Shown: piece after piece, positions 12,820 to 21,786 of the stretch
Numbering within the stretch: the stretch's first letter is position 1
Layout: the number at the start of each line of letters is the position of its first letter
DNA from: JAAZBW01 sp035647855
GTDB lineage: Bacteria; Actinomycetota; Actinomycetes; Actinomycetales; Actinomycetaceae
NCBI GenBank assembly: GCA_035647855.1
Contig: DASRMP010000069.1
Location: 6,261 to 70,260, forward strand
Direction: 5' to 3'
DNA: 64,000 nt
Translations under genes and position numbers: made by a program
Notes under the pieces: model-generated
What the model was told of the DNA's origin: nothing
The model's input: only the letters and a program-made list of their open reading frames with translations
Databases searched by the model: none

Positions 12820-13665
12820 TCACCCCGCCGCGAGGATATCCGCGACCATGACGATCGTGTCCGTCCCGATCCCTTCCTCCGGGGGAACCTCGAGGAGAAC
12901 GCGCGAGCCGACGAACTGGTCCACCAGTCCGGAACGCACTCCGGGGAACGCGGTCCCGAGGTCGAGGACTGCGGGAGTTCCAGTCGTCCACGTCGTGTCG
13001 AGGACCTCTCCGTCCGACCAGGTCCATAGCGTGTACTGCACGACGACCGTCGCGCCCGGCGTGACCTGCTCGCCCGTGCCACGAATGAGACGCCGGACCG
13101 TGAGCGAGTCGCTCGGGGCGGCCTCGGGCTCGACGACGAGTCGGGGGCCGTCGTCGTCAATCACGACCGAGAGGCGTCCGTCATCTCCGCTCGCCTCCTC
13201 CTCGCCCCACGCGTGGGAGTGGAGCAGATCGACGACGGTGGCGACCATCTCGACACCCTGCCCATTCACGGGCTGCGTAACGATGAGGCGGGAGCCTTCG
13301 GAGAGTCCCACGATGGCGCTGTGCAGCGGCTCACCGAGGTCGGCCTCGGTGGCAAAGAGGACATGGGGGACGGCGGCGCCATCGGCAAGAGTCCCGTCGG
13401 AGCCGCGGAACGCGCTCATGGAAAGAACCACCGGGTCCGCCTCGCCGATCTGTGCGCCATCCCCCACCGAGAGCGTCTCGACGTCCGACTCCTCCATCGG
13501 CAGCGGCGTCGCGAATACGACGACGGGGACGGTGCCGAACTTTCCCGAGACGGTGATCTCGCCCGAGGGCTTGTCTCGCGCCGGCCCGCAGGCGGCGGTG
13601 AGGGCGAGGGTGGCGGCGGTCGCAGTGGCGGCGATGCGGCGTCCGAGAGCCGGCAGGCGCGACAT
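12820..13665 (-). CDS. FKBP-type peptidyl-prolyl isomerase lipoprotein
   Basis: I start this at the ATG at 13665, which overlaps the pafA stop codon by one base; 281 residues. The N-terminus is a lipoprotein signal (MSRLPALGRRIAATATAATL, then the LTAAC lipobox). A central region lacks recognised motifs, and a single FKBP-like domain fills about the last 95 residues (VVVQYTLWTWSDGEVLDTT ... GSRVLLEVPPEEG). FKBP lipoproteins follow pafA in other actinobacteria. It would act on exported proteins at the outer face of the membrane; catalytic activity is inferred from fold only. Confidence 0.85.
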   Translation of the reverse strand: MSRLPALGRRIAATATAATLALTAACGPARDKPSGEITVSGKFGTVPVVVFATPLPMEESDVETLSVGDGAQIGEADPVVLSMSAFRGSDGTLADGAAVPHVLFATEADLGEPLHSAIVGLSEGSRLIVTQPVNGQGVEMVATVVDLLHSHAWGEEEASGDDGRLSVVIDDDGPRLVVEPEAAPSDSLTVRRLIRGTGEQVTPGATVVVQYTLWTWSDGEVLDTTWTTGTPAVLDLGTAFPGVRSGLVDQFVGSRVLLEVPPEEGIGTDTIVMVADILAAG

Positions 13666-15032
13666 CACGAACCTCCGAGGGAGTCGATCAGTTCGTCGAC
13701 GCGCTCGTCGCTGTTCGCGAACGGGTCGTACAGCATCAGGGTTCCCGGTGCGGAATCGGCGAGTTTCATGTGGACCCAATCGACGGTGAAGTCGCGCCGG
13801 CGTTCCTGGGCCGCAGCGATGAATCTCCCGCGCAGGTGCGCGCGCGTGGTGACGGGCGCCCTTTCGCCTGCGGCCGTCACGTCATCCGGCGAAGTGAGAC
13901 GCCGCGCGAGTCCGGCGTCCTCCATCCGGCCGAAGAGGGGAGAGCCCGTGATGTCGTGATAGGCGAGAAGCAGGCGACGCAGGGACGGAATGCTGGCGCC
14001 CTCGCGCCGGAGATACTGCTCGACGAGCCGCTCCTTGATGGCCCAGTCGAGTTCGGTGGCGACGATCGAGTGGTCGCCCGTTTCGACGGCGTCCAGTCCG
14101 CGCCGCCACAGGTCGATGGCGGCGGCGTGCCACGGGCTCGGCTCTTCACCGAACGCCTCGAGTACCATGGCGAGGTAGTACCGCTGCATCGCGAGCGCGC
14201 TCATCCGGCGCCCGTCGGTGAGCTCGAGCTCAACCTGGCCCGTCAAATCGCCGGATGTCTCTCGGATGGCCGCCATGGGATCGGTGAGCTCGAGGTGGAA
14301 CCGCTTGCCCGCCTCCGCGAGGGCGAGCAGCAGGTCCGTCACCGCGACCTTCACGAGCGTGGAGCCCTCGGCCATGTTGGAATCGCCGACGATCACGTGC
14401 ATGCGGCGGTACAGGTTCACGTCCGCGTGCGGTTCGTCCCGCGTGTTGACGATCGGCCGGGACCGCGTGGTCGCGGAGCTGACGGCGTCCCACATCTGCC
14501 CGGCCCGCTGCGAGAACTCGAAACCGAGCCGGCCACGGACCCCACGCACGTGCCCCGCGCCGACCACGATCTGGCGGGTTACGAAATACGGCACGAGCGC
14601 CGCGACGAACTCCTTGTAATCGGGCCGGCGCCGGATCAGGTAGTTCTCATGGCATCCGAAGGAGTTGCCTGCGGTGTCGAGATTGTTGCGGAACAGGTGG
14701 ATCTCGCCCTCGATCCCCTGGGAGGAGAGGCGCTCGTTCGCCCGAGCCGCCAGCCGGTGGAGCATGACCACGCCCGCGCGGTCCTGGGCAAGCAGGTCCG
14801 AGAGTTGGTCGCACTCCGCGGTCGCGTACTCCGGGTGGGAGCCGACGTCGAGGTAGATCCGGCCGCCGTTCGCGAGGAACACGTTCGTGGATCGGCCCAG
14901 TCGCACGACCGGCCGGAACAGGACCCGCGCCGCGTCCTCGGCATCAAGAGGAGGCCGGCCCCCCGTGGTGGAGGCACAGCTGATCCCGTACTCGGTCTCC
15001 AGACCCCAGATGCGCCGGGGAACGGCGGTCAC
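13665..15032 (-). CDS. pafA: Pup-protein ligase
   Basis: PafA (455 residues) joins the C-terminal glutamate of Pup to lysines of target proteins using ATP. It has the glutamine synthetase-like IWGLETEYGI start, where ETEYG supplies the catalytic acid, and the FRNNLDTAGNSFGCHENY and NTRDEPHADVNLYRRMHVI blocks. The GTG start at 15032 overlaps the pup stop by four bases. In proteasome-bearing actinobacteria prcB and prcA usually sit between pup and pafA; here nothing does. Confidence 0.96.
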   Translation of the reverse strand: MTAVPRRIWGLETEYGISCASTTGGRPPLDAEDAARVLFRPVVRLGRSTNVFLANGGRIYLDVGSHPEYATAECDQLSDLLAQDRAGVVMLHRLAARANERLSSQGIEGEIHLFRNNLDTAGNSFGCHENYLIRRRPDYKEFVAALVPYFVTRQIVVGAGHVRGVRGRLGFEFSQRAGQMWDAVSSATTRSRPIVNTRDEPHADVNLYRRMHVIVGDSNMAEGSTLVKVAVTDLLLALAEAGKRFHLELTDPMAAIRETSGDLTGQVELELTDGRRMSALAMQRYYLAMVLEAFGEEPSPWHAAAIDLWRRGLDAVETGDHSIVATELDWAIKERLVEQYLRREGASIPSLRRLLLAYHDITGSPLFGRMEDAGLARRLTSPDDVTAAGERAPVTTRAHLRGRFIAAAQERRRDFTVDWVHMKLADSAPGTLMLYDPFANSDERVDELIDSLGGS

Positions 15033-15217
15033 TGACCGCCCTTCTGCACGAAGCCCTGCACGAAGGACTCGGCGTTGGTCTCGAGGATGGAGTCGATCTC
15101 GTCCAACAGTTCGTCGACGCCGCGCGTCACCGCCTGGGGAGCGGCCGGAACGGGTGGCCCCTCGGGCAATGGATCACTCTCACGCCGTGAGCTGGAAGCG
15201 AACTCCTGCTGTGACAC
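15029..15217 (-). CDS. pup: Prokaryotic ubiquitin-like protein Pup
   Basis: Pup is 62 residues from the GTG at 15217. The N-terminal half is polar and disordered (SQQEFASSSRRESDP), the C-terminal half is the helical Mpa-binding region (VDELLDEIDSILETNAESF), and it ends VQKGGQ. The terminal glutamine means that Dop must deamidate it to glutamate before PafA can use it. The GTG rather than the upstream ATG is chosen because it gives the standard Pup length and avoids overlap with dop. It lies between dop (16-base gap) and pafA (overlap). Confidence 0.95.
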   Translation of the reverse strand: MSQQEFASSSRRESDPLPEGPPVPAAPQAVTRGVDELLDEIDSILETNAESFVQGFVQKGGQ

Positions 15218-15233
15218 GTTGCTGCCTCCTGGT

Positions 15234-16796
15234 TCAGTGCCGCTCGCGCCCACCGAGGGCGTCGAGCAGTTCATCGATCGTGCCGTTGTTCTTCACGAGG
15301 TTACCCGCCCGTTCCTCTGTGGCCGACCGTGGGTCGGTGAGAGGAATCCGGAGCAGGCGGCCGCGGCGCGGCGAGTCGAGCACGATGGACGACCAACCGG
15401 CGGCTGCGACCCCGTCCGGAAAACGCCGGATCAGCTCGCCCCTCAGCCAGGCCCGCGTATTGGCGGGTGGTGTGCCCACCGCGCGAGCAACCTCCTGCGG
15501 GCTGACAAGACGGCGCACCCGCCCGGCGGCATCGAGGCGAGAGACCACGGAGCGTTCGGGCCGAAGGTCCGACCACTGGAGGTCGAGCGCCGCGAGCCGC
15601 GGGTCGTTCCAGCCGCTGCGGGAGCGTTCCCGCATGCCTTCGAGGAGTTGCCGCTTCGCGACCCACTCGACGCAATCCGCGACCGATTCCGGATCGTCGG
15701 CGAGACCGTCGAGGACGTGGTCCCACAGCGCCAGCGTTTCCGCCACCTCGCCGTGCCGTCCCGTGCGCGTGAAGTGCGCGTCCACGAGATCGAGGTAGGC
15801 CCGCTGGATGTCAAGGGCACGCATCGCGCTGCTCCCCTGTGTGGAGAGCACGTGCCCGAATGGTTCGCGGGACACGCCCCGCACGTCGACGACGGGTGCC
15901 GTCAGCGTGATCGCGTCGAGTTCGAGCGGCACTTCTCCGGCCTCGATGAGTCCGAGAACGAGGTCCGTCGTCGCGAACTTGAGGAAGTTGGGCACGTCGA
16001 AGGTGTTGGCGTCCCCGATGATCACGTGCAGGCGCCGGAAGCGCTCGGGATCCGCGTGCGGCTCGTCCCGGGTGTTGATGATCGGCCTGTTGAACGTGGT
16101 CTCGAGGCCGATGTCGTTCTCGATGTAGTCGGCGCGCTGCGAGATCTGGAAGCCGGGTTCCCCGCTCCGCTGCCCGAGGCCGACCCGCCCGGAGCCTGCG
16201 AACAACGGACGTGTCACGAAGAACGGCGTCAGGTACGATGCGATCTCCCCGAACGGCACGGAGCGTTCCACGAGATAGTTCTCGTGCGTGCCGTAGGAGG
16301 CGCCCTTGCCGTCCACGTTGTTCTTGTAGACGACGATCTCGCCGCCCGCCCTTCGCAGGGTGGCCATCGCCTCGCGCATGATCTCGTCGCCGGCGCGGTC
16401 CCAGGTGACCGCGTCGAGCGCGGACACGACCTCCGGGGAGGAGTATTCGGGGTGTGCGTGGTCGACATAGAGGCGCGCACCGTTCGGGAGTACCGCGTTG
16501 GCGGGACCCCCGCGGAGGATCGTCCTGCCCACCTCGTGCAGATCCACGGGTCCGGCCGGCGCCGCCGCGTCCGGATCGTCGGTCAGCTGGGAGGGGTCGG
16601 CGTCGGCGGGCCCCATCCGGAATCCGCGCGCATCGTTGAGCGGGTCCTCGCCCGCGTAGTCCCACGGAGCGCTCGGGACGCCGGCCGCGTACGCGCGCAC
16701 GATCACCGTGGACATCGCGACCGGGTTCGCCTCGGGCCGTCCGGGGGTGATGACCCCGTACTCCGTCTCGATCCCCATAACGCGCCCGGGTCTCAC
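15234..16796 (-). CDS. dop: Pup deamidase/depupylase
   Basis: Dop converts the terminal glutamine of Pup to glutamate and also removes Pup from substrates. It is a PafA paralogue with VMGIETEYGVI at the N-terminus, VYKNNVDGKGASYGTHENY and NTRDEPHADPERFRRLHVI. The start is the GTG at 16796 (GTGA overlap with the mpa stop), giving 520 residues; the ATG six codons on is the alternative. The extra loop after the ETEYG segment (ANPVAMSTVIVRAYAAGV) separates it from PafA. Confidence 0.95.
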   Translation of the reverse strand: MRPGRVMGIETEYGVITPGRPEANPVAMSTVIVRAYAAGVPSAPWDYAGEDPLNDARGFRMGPADADPSQLTDDPDAAAPAGPVDLHEVGRTILRGGPANAVLPNGARLYVDHAHPEYSSPEVVSALDAVTWDRAGDEIMREAMATLRRAGGEIVVYKNNVDGKGASYGTHENYLVERSVPFGEIASYLTPFFVTRPLFAGSGRVGLGQRSGEPGFQISQRADYIENDIGLETTFNRPIINTRDEPHADPERFRRLHVIIGDANTFDVPNFLKFATTDLVLGLIEAGEVPLELDAITLTAPVVDVRGVSREPFGHVLSTQGSSAMRALDIQRAYLDLVDAHFTRTGRHGEVAETLALWDHVLDGLADDPESVADCVEWVAKRQLLEGMRERSRSGWNDPRLAALDLQWSDLRPERSVVSRLDAAGRVRRLVSPQEVARAVGTPPANTRAWLRGELIRRFPDGVAAAGWSSIVLDSPRRGRLLRIPLTDPRSATEERAGNLVKNNGTIDELLDALGGRERH

Positions 16797-18484
16797 AGCA
16801 CTCCCTCCGGAATGTCCAGGTCGACGACGTCCTGGGCAGCCCGCGCCACCGCATCTCCGGGCGACGGAACCCGCGTCCGTGCGGCGGCGGAGGTGGCGGT
16901 CACGGAGAGCTCGTCGTCGGGGTTGGCGGGGCGCAGCAGCTTGATGTTTGCAACTCGGCCACTGCGGCGCCCGGTGATGCGGGACCACTGATCAGGGTCG
17001 GTCGAGCCGCGCAGTTCCTCGCTCTCGCGGAGTTCGTCCTCTAGCGCCTGGACGACATGCCGCGTGGAGATCCCGCGCGTGCCGGTCGCGAGGAGGTCCT
17101 TGATGGCCGCCGTCTTGGCGCGGTCCACGACGTTCGCGATGAGCGCCCCGGACGCGAAGTCCTTCACGTGCAGCGTCTCGACGCTGCCGTCCGCGTACGT
17201 GACCTCGAGGTAGCGCGTGTCCTCGTTCACGGCGTACAGCCGCGTCACCGCCTCGTCGATCATCGCGGTTACGGCAGCCTGCGCATCGCCGTTGCGAGCA
17301 GCGAGTTCGTCCGGGTTGATCGGGAGGTCCGGGGTGAGGTACTTGGAGAAGATCTCGCGCGCGCCCTCGGCGTCGGGGCGATCGATGCGGATCTTCAGAT
17401 CGAGCCGCCCGGGACGGAGGATCGCGGGATCGATCATGTCCTCACGGTTGGAGGCACCGATCACCACCACGTTGTCCAGCTTCTCGATGCCGTCGATCTC
17501 GGCGAGGAGTTGCGGCACGATCGTCGTCTCGACGTCGGAGGAAATGCCCGCGCCGCGGATGCGGAACAACGATTCCATCTCGTCGAAGAAGACGACGACG
17601 GGCACGCCCGCGCGTGCGCGCTCCCGGGCGCGCGAGAAGATGACACGGATCTGACGCTCCGTCTCGCCGACGAACTTGTTGAGCAGTTCGGGGCCCTTGA
17701 TGTTGATGAAGTAGCTCGTGCCGTCCTCGCCGCCGACCGTCCGAGAGAGTGAGGTCGCCACGGCCCGGGCGATCAGCGTCTTGCCCGTCCCGGGCGGGCC
17801 GTAGAGCAGGACGCCCTTCGGCGGACGCAGGCCGTGTTCCCGGAAGAGCTCCGGATGAACGAAAGGCAACTCGATGGCGTCGCGGATCTGCTGGATCTGC
17901 TTGTCGAGCCCGCCGATATCGGTGTACTCGGTGTCCGGCTCCTCCTCGAGAATCAGGTCCTCGATCTCGCTGCGCTCAACGGGTCCGATGGCGAATCCCG
18001 CACGCACGTCGACGACGACGGCGTCCCCCACCCGCAGCGGCACGCCCAGGAGTGGGCCGGCAAGGCGAAGAACGCGCTCGTCGTCGGCGCGGAGGGCCAC
18101 GATGACGCGGTCGCCGTCAAGCGTCTCGCGGACGACGGCGACCTCCCCCACCTGCTCGTACCCGGACGGCCCGACCACCGCGAGCTGATCGTTGAGACGG
18201 ACCTCCTGACCGGGACGGAGAGCGCCGAGCGGCAGGGTCGCGGCGACGGGAAGGCGCATCTTGCGCCCCGAGACGAACACGTCCGCCTCGCGCTGGTCCC
18301 AATGGGGGGCGAGGAACGTGCCGTACGACCCCGGGGCGCGCATGACCTGGTCGAGCTGCCCCTGGAGTTCGAGGATCCGCTGCCGCGCGTTCGTGAGGGC
18401 GTCCGCCAGGCGGTCGTTCTTGGCGGCCAGCGAGATCGCCTGCTGCTCGAGTTCCTGCGTGCGGCCCGGCCGTTCCTCGGTCAC
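16793..18484 (-). CDS. mpa: Proteasome-associated-type AAA ATPase (ARC/Mpa)
   Basis: A ring-forming AAA+ unfoldase that binds pupylated proteins. From the GTG at 18484 it has 563 residues: a coiled coil (about 5-45), two OB-fold regions (about 60-190) and one AAA module with GPPGTGKT Walker A and VVFFDEME Walker B. The GTG is chosen over a TTG seven codons upstream because a strong AAGGAGG site stands at the right distance. The C-terminus is DIPEGVL, without the GQYL-type end that opens the 20S core. With prcBA absent from the locus, this looks like the ARC form that works without a proteasome. Confidence 0.94.
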   Translation of the reverse strand: MTEERPGRTQELEQQAISLAAKNDRLADALTNARQRILELQGQLDQVMRAPGSYGTFLAPHWDQREADVFVSGRKMRLPVAATLPLGALRPGQEVRLNDQLAVVGPSGYEQVGEVAVVRETLDGDRVIVALRADDERVLRLAGPLLGVPLRVGDAVVVDVRAGFAIGPVERSEIEDLILEEEPDTEYTDIGGLDKQIQQIRDAIELPFVHPELFREHGLRPPKGVLLYGPPGTGKTLIARAVATSLSRTVGGEDGTSYFINIKGPELLNKFVGETERQIRVIFSRARERARAGVPVVVFFDEMESLFRIRGAGISSDVETTIVPQLLAEIDGIEKLDNVVVIGASNREDMIDPAILRPGRLDLKIRIDRPDAEGAREIFSKYLTPDLPINPDELAARNGDAQAAVTAMIDEAVTRLYAVNEDTRYLEVTYADGSVETLHVKDFASGALIANVVDRAKTAAIKDLLATGTRGISTRHVVQALEDELRESEELRGSTDPDQWSRITGRRSGRVANIKLLRPANPDDELSVTATSAAARTRVPSPGDAVARAAQDVVDLDIPEGVL

Positions 18485-18489
18485 GCGAT

Positions 18490-18515
18490 CCTCCTTGTGG
18501 GACAAGTGGATCCTA
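18490..18515 (-). promoter_or_regulatory. mpa ribosome-binding site and -10 box
   Basis: An AAGGAGG site (18490-18496) sits five bases before the GTG at 18484 and decides that start. A TAGGAT hexamer at 18510-18515 covers the trmI stop codon, suggesting that the pupylation genes can be transcribed separately from trmI. Confidence 0.6.
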
Positions 18516-19601
18516 TTCTCCCACGGGCGGGCCAGGGGTCCCCTCGGCCCGGGTCGCCTCGTCGTGGGCGGCGCGGCGCCTGAGATCTCTCACCACACGC
18601 TTCACTTTCCGGTCCGACGTCGTCCGCTCGCCGAGGTCCTGCGCGGTCCACTCCGGCGCCGGTTCCGATCCCGGGTCCTCCGCCGAACTCACGCCGGGCA
18701 GCCCCGCCACCCCTTCCTCGCTGTACGCGCCGGGCGCGGGCCGGCGGGCCCGGTCGGGCGGGACGGTTCCCGGTGACAGCAGGCGGGCGGAGACAAGGAA
18801 GCCGGTGTGCGCGACCATCCGGTGATCGGGCCGCACGGCGAGGCCTTCGAGGTGCCAGGTGCGGACCATCGACTCCCAGGCCTGCGGTTCCGTGAACCTC
18901 TCCGAGGCCCGGAGGTCCTCCACGTAGCGGGACATCTGCGTCGCGGTCGCGACGTAGGCCAGCAGGACGCCTCCCGGGACGAGGCACTGCTCCGCGACAG
19001 CGATGTTCTCCCACGGTGCGAGCATGTCGAGAACCATGCGGTCCACGCCGCCGTCGACGTCGAGCGTGGGAAGCACGTCCGCCAGATCGCCGATATGCAC
19101 CTCCCACGCGGGGTGCCGGCCACCGAACCATGCGTCAACGTTGGCCTTCGCGATTCCGGCGAAGTCCTCCCGGCGCTCCACCGAGATCAGGCGGCCTCGC
19201 GGTCCAATGGCACCGAGCAGGCTCATCGCGAGTCCGCCGGAACCCACGCCGGCCTCCGCCACGACGGCGCCGTCGAAGATGTCGCCCATCTGGACGATCT
19301 GGCCGGAGTCCTTCGGGTAGACGATCGTGGCGCCGCGCGGCATGCCGAGCACATAGTCGGAGAGAAGTGGGCGCAGCACGAGGAATTCGCGACCGATCGC
19401 GGTCGTGACCACCGACCCGTCGGGATGCCCTATGACGTCGTCGTGCGCGAGCGCGCCGAAGTGTGTGTGGAAGGCCTCCCCGGCTCGGAGCTGGATCGTG
19501 CGCATCCGGCCTTTGTGGTCCGTGAGTTGCACGCGCTCGCCGTCGCGGAGCGGGCCGCGGCGGGCGGCGGGTCCCCAGAGCTGGTCACTGTCGCTGGTCA
19601 C
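18513..19601 (-). CDS. trmI: tRNA (adenine-58-N1)-methyltransferase
   Basis: TrmI makes m1A58 in the T-loop of tRNA. The 362-residue protein has the small N-terminal beta domain and a Rossmann methyltransferase domain with SAM motif VVAEAGVGSGGLAMSLL (about residues 113-129). The motif IYPKDSGQI-like segment (IVYPKDSGQIVQMGDI) precedes it. The C-terminal 60 or so residues are a charged extension. The GTG start has no ribosome-binding site but a TAGGCT box 8 bases upstream. It lies directly upstream of mpa, as in mycobacteria. Confidence 0.93.
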   Translation of the reverse strand: MTSDSDQLWGPAARRGPLRDGERVQLTDHKGRMRTIQLRAGEAFHTHFGALAHDDVIGHPDGSVVTTAIGREFLVLRPLLSDYVLGMPRGATIVYPKDSGQIVQMGDIFDGAVVAEAGVGSGGLAMSLLGAIGPRGRLISVERREDFAGIAKANVDAWFGGRHPAWEVHIGDLADVLPTLDVDGGVDRMVLDMLAPWENIAVAEQCLVPGGVLLAYVATATQMSRYVEDLRASERFTEPQAWESMVRTWHLEGLAVRPDHRMVAHTGFLVSARLLSPGTVPPDRARRPAPGAYSEEGVAGLPGVSSAEDPGSEPAPEWTAQDLGERTTSDRKVKRVVRDLRRRAAHDEATRAEGTPGPPVGE

Positions 19602-19609
19602 GATCGCCC

Positions 19610-19615
19610 AGCCTA
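19610..19615 (-). promoter_or_regulatory. -10 box of trmI
   Basis: TAGGCT, 8 bases upstream of the GTG at 19601; no Shine-Dalgarno sequence is present. Confidence 0.5.
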
Positions 19616-19697
19616 CCGGGCGGGCGGTGAGCGACGCCGACGTCGGTGCGTGAGCGACACCTGAGGGCGGCCATCAGCGCCGCCGGCCCGTGGGGCG

Positions 19698-20801
19698 TCA
19701 GCGCCGCCGGCTCGCCGACCGCCTCGATTCGAAATGACGCGCGAGGTCCGCGACGCGCCCGATCCAGGCCCTCCCCTCGCTCACGAGCACGACGACGTCG
19801 CTGTGCGGCGCGGCCGCCCCGAGCGCCCCGGCGGCCTCGGAACCCTTCGCAGCGGTCAGGACTGCCGACGGATGCAGCACTCTCCCGACGGCGTGCGCCG
19901 GCAGCGACGGGTCCGGGACTGCTGCAAGGTCATCCGGCATGGCGATGGCCACGACACGGCCGCCGTCGTGAAGGACAGCGCCGCGCGACGGAACGTGGGA
20001 GACCGGAGCCGTGGCCGGCACGATTGCGACCTCAGTCATGACGGAGCGGAGGTCGAGATCCGCGACGGAGAGCCTGGCGCGGGCCACGCGCAGCGAGTTC
20101 TGTGCGCCGCTCCAGAGGAAGAAGGCGATGATAAGGAGCCAGAAACCGTTGCCGGCCAGGGCGCCTCCTCCAATGACGAGCTCGTAGAGGGCCAGGACTC
20201 CGACCGCTCCGGCGAGGAGGACACCGGCCCATGAGGCGACGAGCATGCCGCGGTCCCGGTTCCCCGTGATCTTCCACGCCAGCGCGTGGACGAGGTGCCC
20301 GCCATCCATCGGGAGGCCGGGGGCGAGGTTGAAGAGGCCCATGAGCACGTTGACTACTGCGATCGGCCACAAGTACGGGACTATCTCCTGCGCCGCACGG
20401 GGATTGGTGCTCGTGAGAAGCACCGAAAGCAGCCAGATGAGGGCGCTGAGGGCGAGGTTCGAGACCGGACCCGCGACCGCGATGAGCGCCATCGTTCCCG
20501 GGCCGCGCTCGGGGCCGCGGAACGCGGTGTATCCGCCCCACAGCGTGAGCGTGTAGGAGCGCGGCGGGCGTTTGAGCGCATGCCCGGCGATCCCGTGGCT
20601 CACTTCGTGGACGAGGACCGAGAGAAACAGGCCGAATGTTGCGACAGCGGCCAGGCCGAGCGCCCGGCCGACGGGCAGCCCGTCCCGTGTGAGGGACGAG
20701 AAGTAGACGCTCACCAGAAGCAGGACCCCGATGGGCCAGGACCTGTCCAGGTAGAGCGGCGTCCGGCCGATCCGTCCGATACGCCACGCTCGTCGCTCCA
20801 T
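19698..20801 (-). CDS. Site-2 protease family (M50) membrane metalloprotease with CBS region
   Basis: An intramembrane zinc protease of the S2P class, 367 residues from the ATG at 20801. The zinc motif LVHEVSHGIAGH is near residue 68, and the third-ligand motif NLAPGLPMDGGHL near residue 155; both lie in hydrophobic segments (about six in total). The C-terminal 130 residues contain a CBS-like pair (LDLRSVMTEVAIVPATAPV). The substrate is unknown. An upstream in-frame ATG would add 12 residues but would overlap the promoter; a TAACGT box 7 bases upstream supports the chosen start. Confidence 0.88.
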   Translation of the reverse strand: MERRAWRIGRIGRTPLYLDRSWPIGVLLLVSVYFSSLTRDGLPVGRALGLAAVATFGLFLSVLVHEVSHGIAGHALKRPPRSYTLTLWGGYTAFRGPERGPGTMALIAVAGPVSNLALSALIWLLSVLLTSTNPRAAQEIVPYLWPIAVVNVLMGLFNLAPGLPMDGGHLVHALAWKITGNRDRGMLVASWAGVLLAGAVGVLALYELVIGGGALAGNGFWLLIIAFFLWSGAQNSLRVARARLSVADLDLRSVMTEVAIVPATAPVSHVPSRGAVLHDGGRVVAIAMPDDLAAVPDPSLPAHAVGRVLHPSAVLTAAKGSEAAGALGAAAPHSDVVVLVSEGRAWIGRVADLARHFESRRSASRRR

Positions 20802-20808
20802 GGTGGCA

Positions 20809-20814
20809 ACGTTA
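20809..20814 (-). promoter_or_regulatory. -10 box of the M50 protease gene
   Basis: TAACGT lies 7 bases upstream of the ATG at 20801 and favours it over the in-frame ATG further upstream. Confidence 0.45.
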
Positions 20815-20877
20815 CGGGTTGTCGGCCGCGCGATCACTTGGTGCTCGCGCTCTGACGTTGTTGTCGGTGCGACCGGT

Positions 20878-20883
20878 TACGGT
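20878..20883 (+). promoter_or_regulatory. -10 box of the RecB-like nuclease gene
   Basis: TACGGT lies exactly 6 bases before the ATG at 20890, so the A of the ATG would be the first transcribed base. Confidence 0.55.
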
Positions 20884-20889
20884 GCAGGT

Positions 20890-21786
20890 ATGAAACGAGC
20901 CGCCGTCTCCGCGTCCCGGGCGAAGGACTTCCTGCAGTGCCCTCTGATGTTCCGGTTCCGCGCGATCGACCGGATTCCCGAGCCTCCCAGCCAGGCTGCA
21001 GTGAAGGGATCCCTCGTCCACTCGGTGCTTGAGCGGCTCTACGATCTGCCGGCGGTGGAACGGACGGAAGAGGTTGCGGAGCGCCTGGTGGATCCGCAGT
21101 GGGCGTCGCTGCTCTCTCGGGATCCGGAGTGCCTGAAAATGTTCGATTCGGAGCCGGAGCTGTCCGCCTGGATGGGAGAGGCCCGGGCCCTCGTGCGCGC
21201 CTATTTCCGGCTGGAGAACCCGCGGCGGCTCGAGCCGGCCGCGCGGGAGCGCTTCGTGGAGGTCGAGATCTCGGATGGGGTCCTGCTCCGCGGCTACGTG
21301 GACAGGATCGATGTCGCGCCGAATGGCGCCACCCGCGTGGTCGACTACAAGACTGGGAAGGCCCCCAACCCGCGTTTCGCGAACGAGGCGCTGTTCCAGA
21401 TGCGGTTCTACGCGCTGCTGCTCTGGAGGCTCGATGGAGTCAGGCCCTCCCGCCTGCAGCTCATCTATCTCGGCAATGGCCAGACGATCACGCTCGATCC
21501 CACTGCGGAGGAACTCATCGATTTCGAACAGCAGGTGCTCGAGATCTGGAACCGCATCGAGACGGCGGCCCGCTCGGGCACCTTCGAGGCGCGGCGGACG
21601 CCGCTGTGTCCCTGGTGCTCGTTCCAGGCCCTGTGCCCGCTGTTCGGCGGCACTCCCCCGCCACTTCCCGAGGAGGGCGTGGAGCAGCTGCTCACGGCGC
21701 GCCGCGGGACGTCACAGGAAGCGGACGTCAGCGGGCCGTGGCCGCCTGATACTCGGCATGCGCCGCACGGAGATCGGCGAGCCTGA
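20890..21786 (+). CDS. RecB-family (PD-(D/E)XK) nuclease with C-terminal iron-sulfur cysteines
   Basis: A 298-residue single-domain nuclease of the Cas4/RecB type. Motifs are KGSLVHSVLERL (His), GYVDRIDV (Asp) and RVVDYKTGKAP (Asp-X-Lys), with the lone N-terminal cysteine FLQCPLMFRF and the CPWCSFQALCPLF cluster predicted to hold a [4Fe-4S] centre. A homologue sits at the same place near trmI and mpa in mycobacteria. It probably acts in DNA repair; substrate polarity is unknown. The last 59 bases overlap the convergent HAD gene. Confidence 0.88.
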   Translation: MKRAAVSASRAKDFLQCPLMFRFRAIDRIPEPPSQAAVKGSLVHSVLERLYDLPAVERTEEVAERLVDPQWASLLSRDPECLKMFDSEPELSAWMGEARALVRAYFRLENPRRLEPAARERFVEVEISDGVLLRGYVDRIDVAPNGATRVVDYKTGKAPNPRFANEALFQMRFYALLLWRLDGVRPSRLQLIYLGNGQTITLDPTAEELIDFEQQVLEIWNRIETAARSGTFEARRTPLCPWCSFQALCPLFGGTPPPLPEEGVEQLLTARRGTSQEADVSGPWPPDTRHAPHGDRRA

